A stretch of 47,554 bases of DNA from Oscillibacter sp. (GTDB lineage: Bacteria > Bacillota > Clostridia > Oscillospirales > Oscillospiraceae). This document shows, piece after piece, positions 46,476 to 47,554 of the stretch. The notes beneath the pieces are model-generated. The model made no database searches and had not been told where the DNA came from. It worked only from the letters and a program-made list of their open reading frames with translations. Within the stretch, counting starts at the first letter, position 1. Each line of letters starts with the position of its first letter. The stretch lies in NCBI GenBank assembly GCA_022797935.1, contig JAAWLO010000010.1, forward strand, positions 1 to 47,554, written 5' to 3'. The translations under genes and the position numbers were made by a program.

Positions 46476-47554
46476 TTATTCCAAGGCCACCCGCATAGCC
46501 GCAGTCAGACGGGAAATTTCCTCCGGCGTATTGAAATCGGAGAAGCTGAACCGGACCGTGCCCGTAGACAGGGTCCCGGCGCTGCGATGAGCCAGAGGCG
46601 CACAGTGAATTCCGGAACGAACGGCAATTCCACGTTCCGCCAAGGCCGCGCCCAAAGTCTCGGTGTCTTTCCGCTTTGACGTGAGGGAAAGTACTCCAAC
46701 CTGTCCCGCCAAATCCGGCGCGGCGTAAATCCGCAGGTCCGGCATGGCGCTCAGGGCCTGTACCGCCAGGGCGGTCAGCTGCTTTTCATGGTCCAGAATC
46801 CTGTCCAGCCCTCTTTGGCGAACATAGCGGACACCCGCCAGAAGTCCGGCAATCCCCGGCATATTGTGCGTTCCCGCCTCCAGGCGGTCTGGCAGAAAAT
46901 CCGGCATCTGCTGCTGAATAGACAGACTTCCGGTACCGCCCTCCAGCAGAGTCTGTACAGGGACGTCCCGGCCGCAGAGAAGGACGCCTGTGCCCTGGGG
47001 GCCGTAGAGTCCCTTGTGACCAGGCATTCCAATAAAAGCCGCACCCAAAGTCTCCATATTCAGAGGCAGAACCCCCGCAGACTGCGAGGCGTCAATGATG
47101 AAGGGCACGCCCCGGCTGCGGCAGAGGGAGGCGACCTCCTCCACCGGCTGGACAAAGCCAAAGACGTTGGACACGTGGCTGCACACAACGGCGTCCACAC
47201 CAGGGACTACCAAACGGTCAAAGGCCTCCAATACCAGATCCGGCCGGAACAGACCACCGGCGGCAACGTCCACCCGGGCATTCCGCGCCGCCAAAGGGCG
47301 GGTAACGGCGTTGTGCTCATAGCCGGAAATCACCGCTCTGCCCCCTGGGGGAACCAGACTTTTGATGGCAATGTTCAGAGCGTGCGTGGCGTTCAGCGTA
47401 AACACCACTCCCTCCGGATTACTGAGGTGAAAGAGCTCCGCCAGCTCACTGCGGCACTGAAAGGCTGTGTCAGCAGCTTTGGCGGCAGCAGGATAGCCCC
47501 CCCGCCCCGGCGAGCTCATGGTGGCCAGAGCCTCCCACATGGCGGCAGCTACGG
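46476..47554 (-). CDS. cysteine desulfurase-family aminotransferase (partial)
   Basis: The gene enters from the right; at least 359 codons are visible and about 20-30 N-terminal residues are missing. It is a PLP fold type I, class V protein: SSPGRGGYPAAAKA, NATHALNIAIKSL, DASQSAGVLP, PLP lysine in GMPGHKGLYGPQGTG, and the possible catalytic Cys in RSGIHCAPLAHRS. The MSSPGRGG subtype is related to SufS/NifS, and its sulfur acceptor is unknown. No terminator lies between it and cdaA. Confidence 0.9.
   Translation of the reverse strand, partial: VAAAMWEALATMSSPGRGGYPAAAKAADTAFQCRSELAELFHLSNPEGVVFTLNATHALNIAIKSLVPPGGRAVISGYEHNAVTRPLAARNARVDVAAGGLFRPDLVLEAFDRLVVPGVDAVVCSHVSNVFGFVQPVEEVASLCRSRGVPFIIDASQSAGVLPLNMETLGAAFIGMPGHKGLYGPQGTGVLLCGRDVPVQTLLEGGTGSLSIQQQMPDFLPDRLEAGTHNMPGIAGLLAGVRYVRQRGLDRILDHEKQLTALAVQALSAMPDLRIYAAPDLAGQVGVLSLTSKRKDTETLGAALAERGIAVRSGIHCAPLAHRSAGTLSTGTVRFSFSDFNTPEEISRLTAAMRVALE

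Overview
The window reads as chromosome of a spore-forming, fairly GC-rich Clostridia-class Firmicute, most like an Oscillospiraceae gut bacterium (Flavonifractor/Lawsonibacter-like, an inference). Grounds are cotJ, spoIVA, spoVM, cwlD and SPOCS-LysM spore genes, a pyrophosphate-type phosphofructokinase, and the Firmicute gmk-rpoZ-priA-def-fmt-rsmB-rlmN-prpC-prkC-rsgA gene order. No rRNA, tRNA, CRISPR array or insertion sequence was seen.

Bases 1 to about 11450 are the right-hand part of an integrated mobile element (ICE or prophage-like). It is inserted inside cotJC: the first 32 codons of cotJC lie at 11451-11546 and the rest is missing, presumably beyond the left edge of the window. The element part holds about 31 tightly packed small genes, all on the plus strand and mostly of unknown function. 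They lie in two large arrays, each preceded by a nearly identical promoter in which a perfect palindrome (TTACCG-TGT-CGGTAA) occupies the -35/-10 spacer. Array 1 (841-6244) ends in an XRE-type HTH gene; array 2 (6464-9394) may continue through a hairpin-bearing gap into 9553-11401, where a strong terminator closes the element. A 700-base non-coding block (about 146-840) precedes array 1 and contains short repeats, inverted repeats and an orphan terminator. I regard this operator-controlled small-gene regulon, in an element that splits a sporulation gene, as the most unusual system here.

Bases 11546-29300 are a mosaic of short chromosomal units. They are a fused cotJA-cotJB gene, cwlD-radA, divergent PPi-phosphofructokinase and aldolase genes, an AraC/GyrI regulator with an amidase-domain gene, a Xer-type recombinase, an ECF sigma/anti-sigma pair, coaX, ogt, spoIVA, a polar amino acid ABC transporter, a SPOCS-LysM spore protein, and a 22-codon spoVM gene with a small membrane-protein partner. 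Several sporulation genes have SigE-like promoters.

Bases 29566-46330 are one minus-strand run of 18 genes separated by at most about 40 bases or overlapping: cdaA, cdaR, rseC, a DUF5685 gene, a J-domain gene, yicC, remA, gmk, rpoZ, priA, def, fmt, a zinc peptidase, rsmB, rlmN, prpC, prkC and rsgA. A good SigA promoter lies before cdaA and a TTCG-loop terminator after rsgA. The run links c-di-AMP synthesis, transcription, translation start and end processing, ribosome maturation and Ser/Thr phosphorylation. The window ends inside a cysteine desulfurase-family gene.
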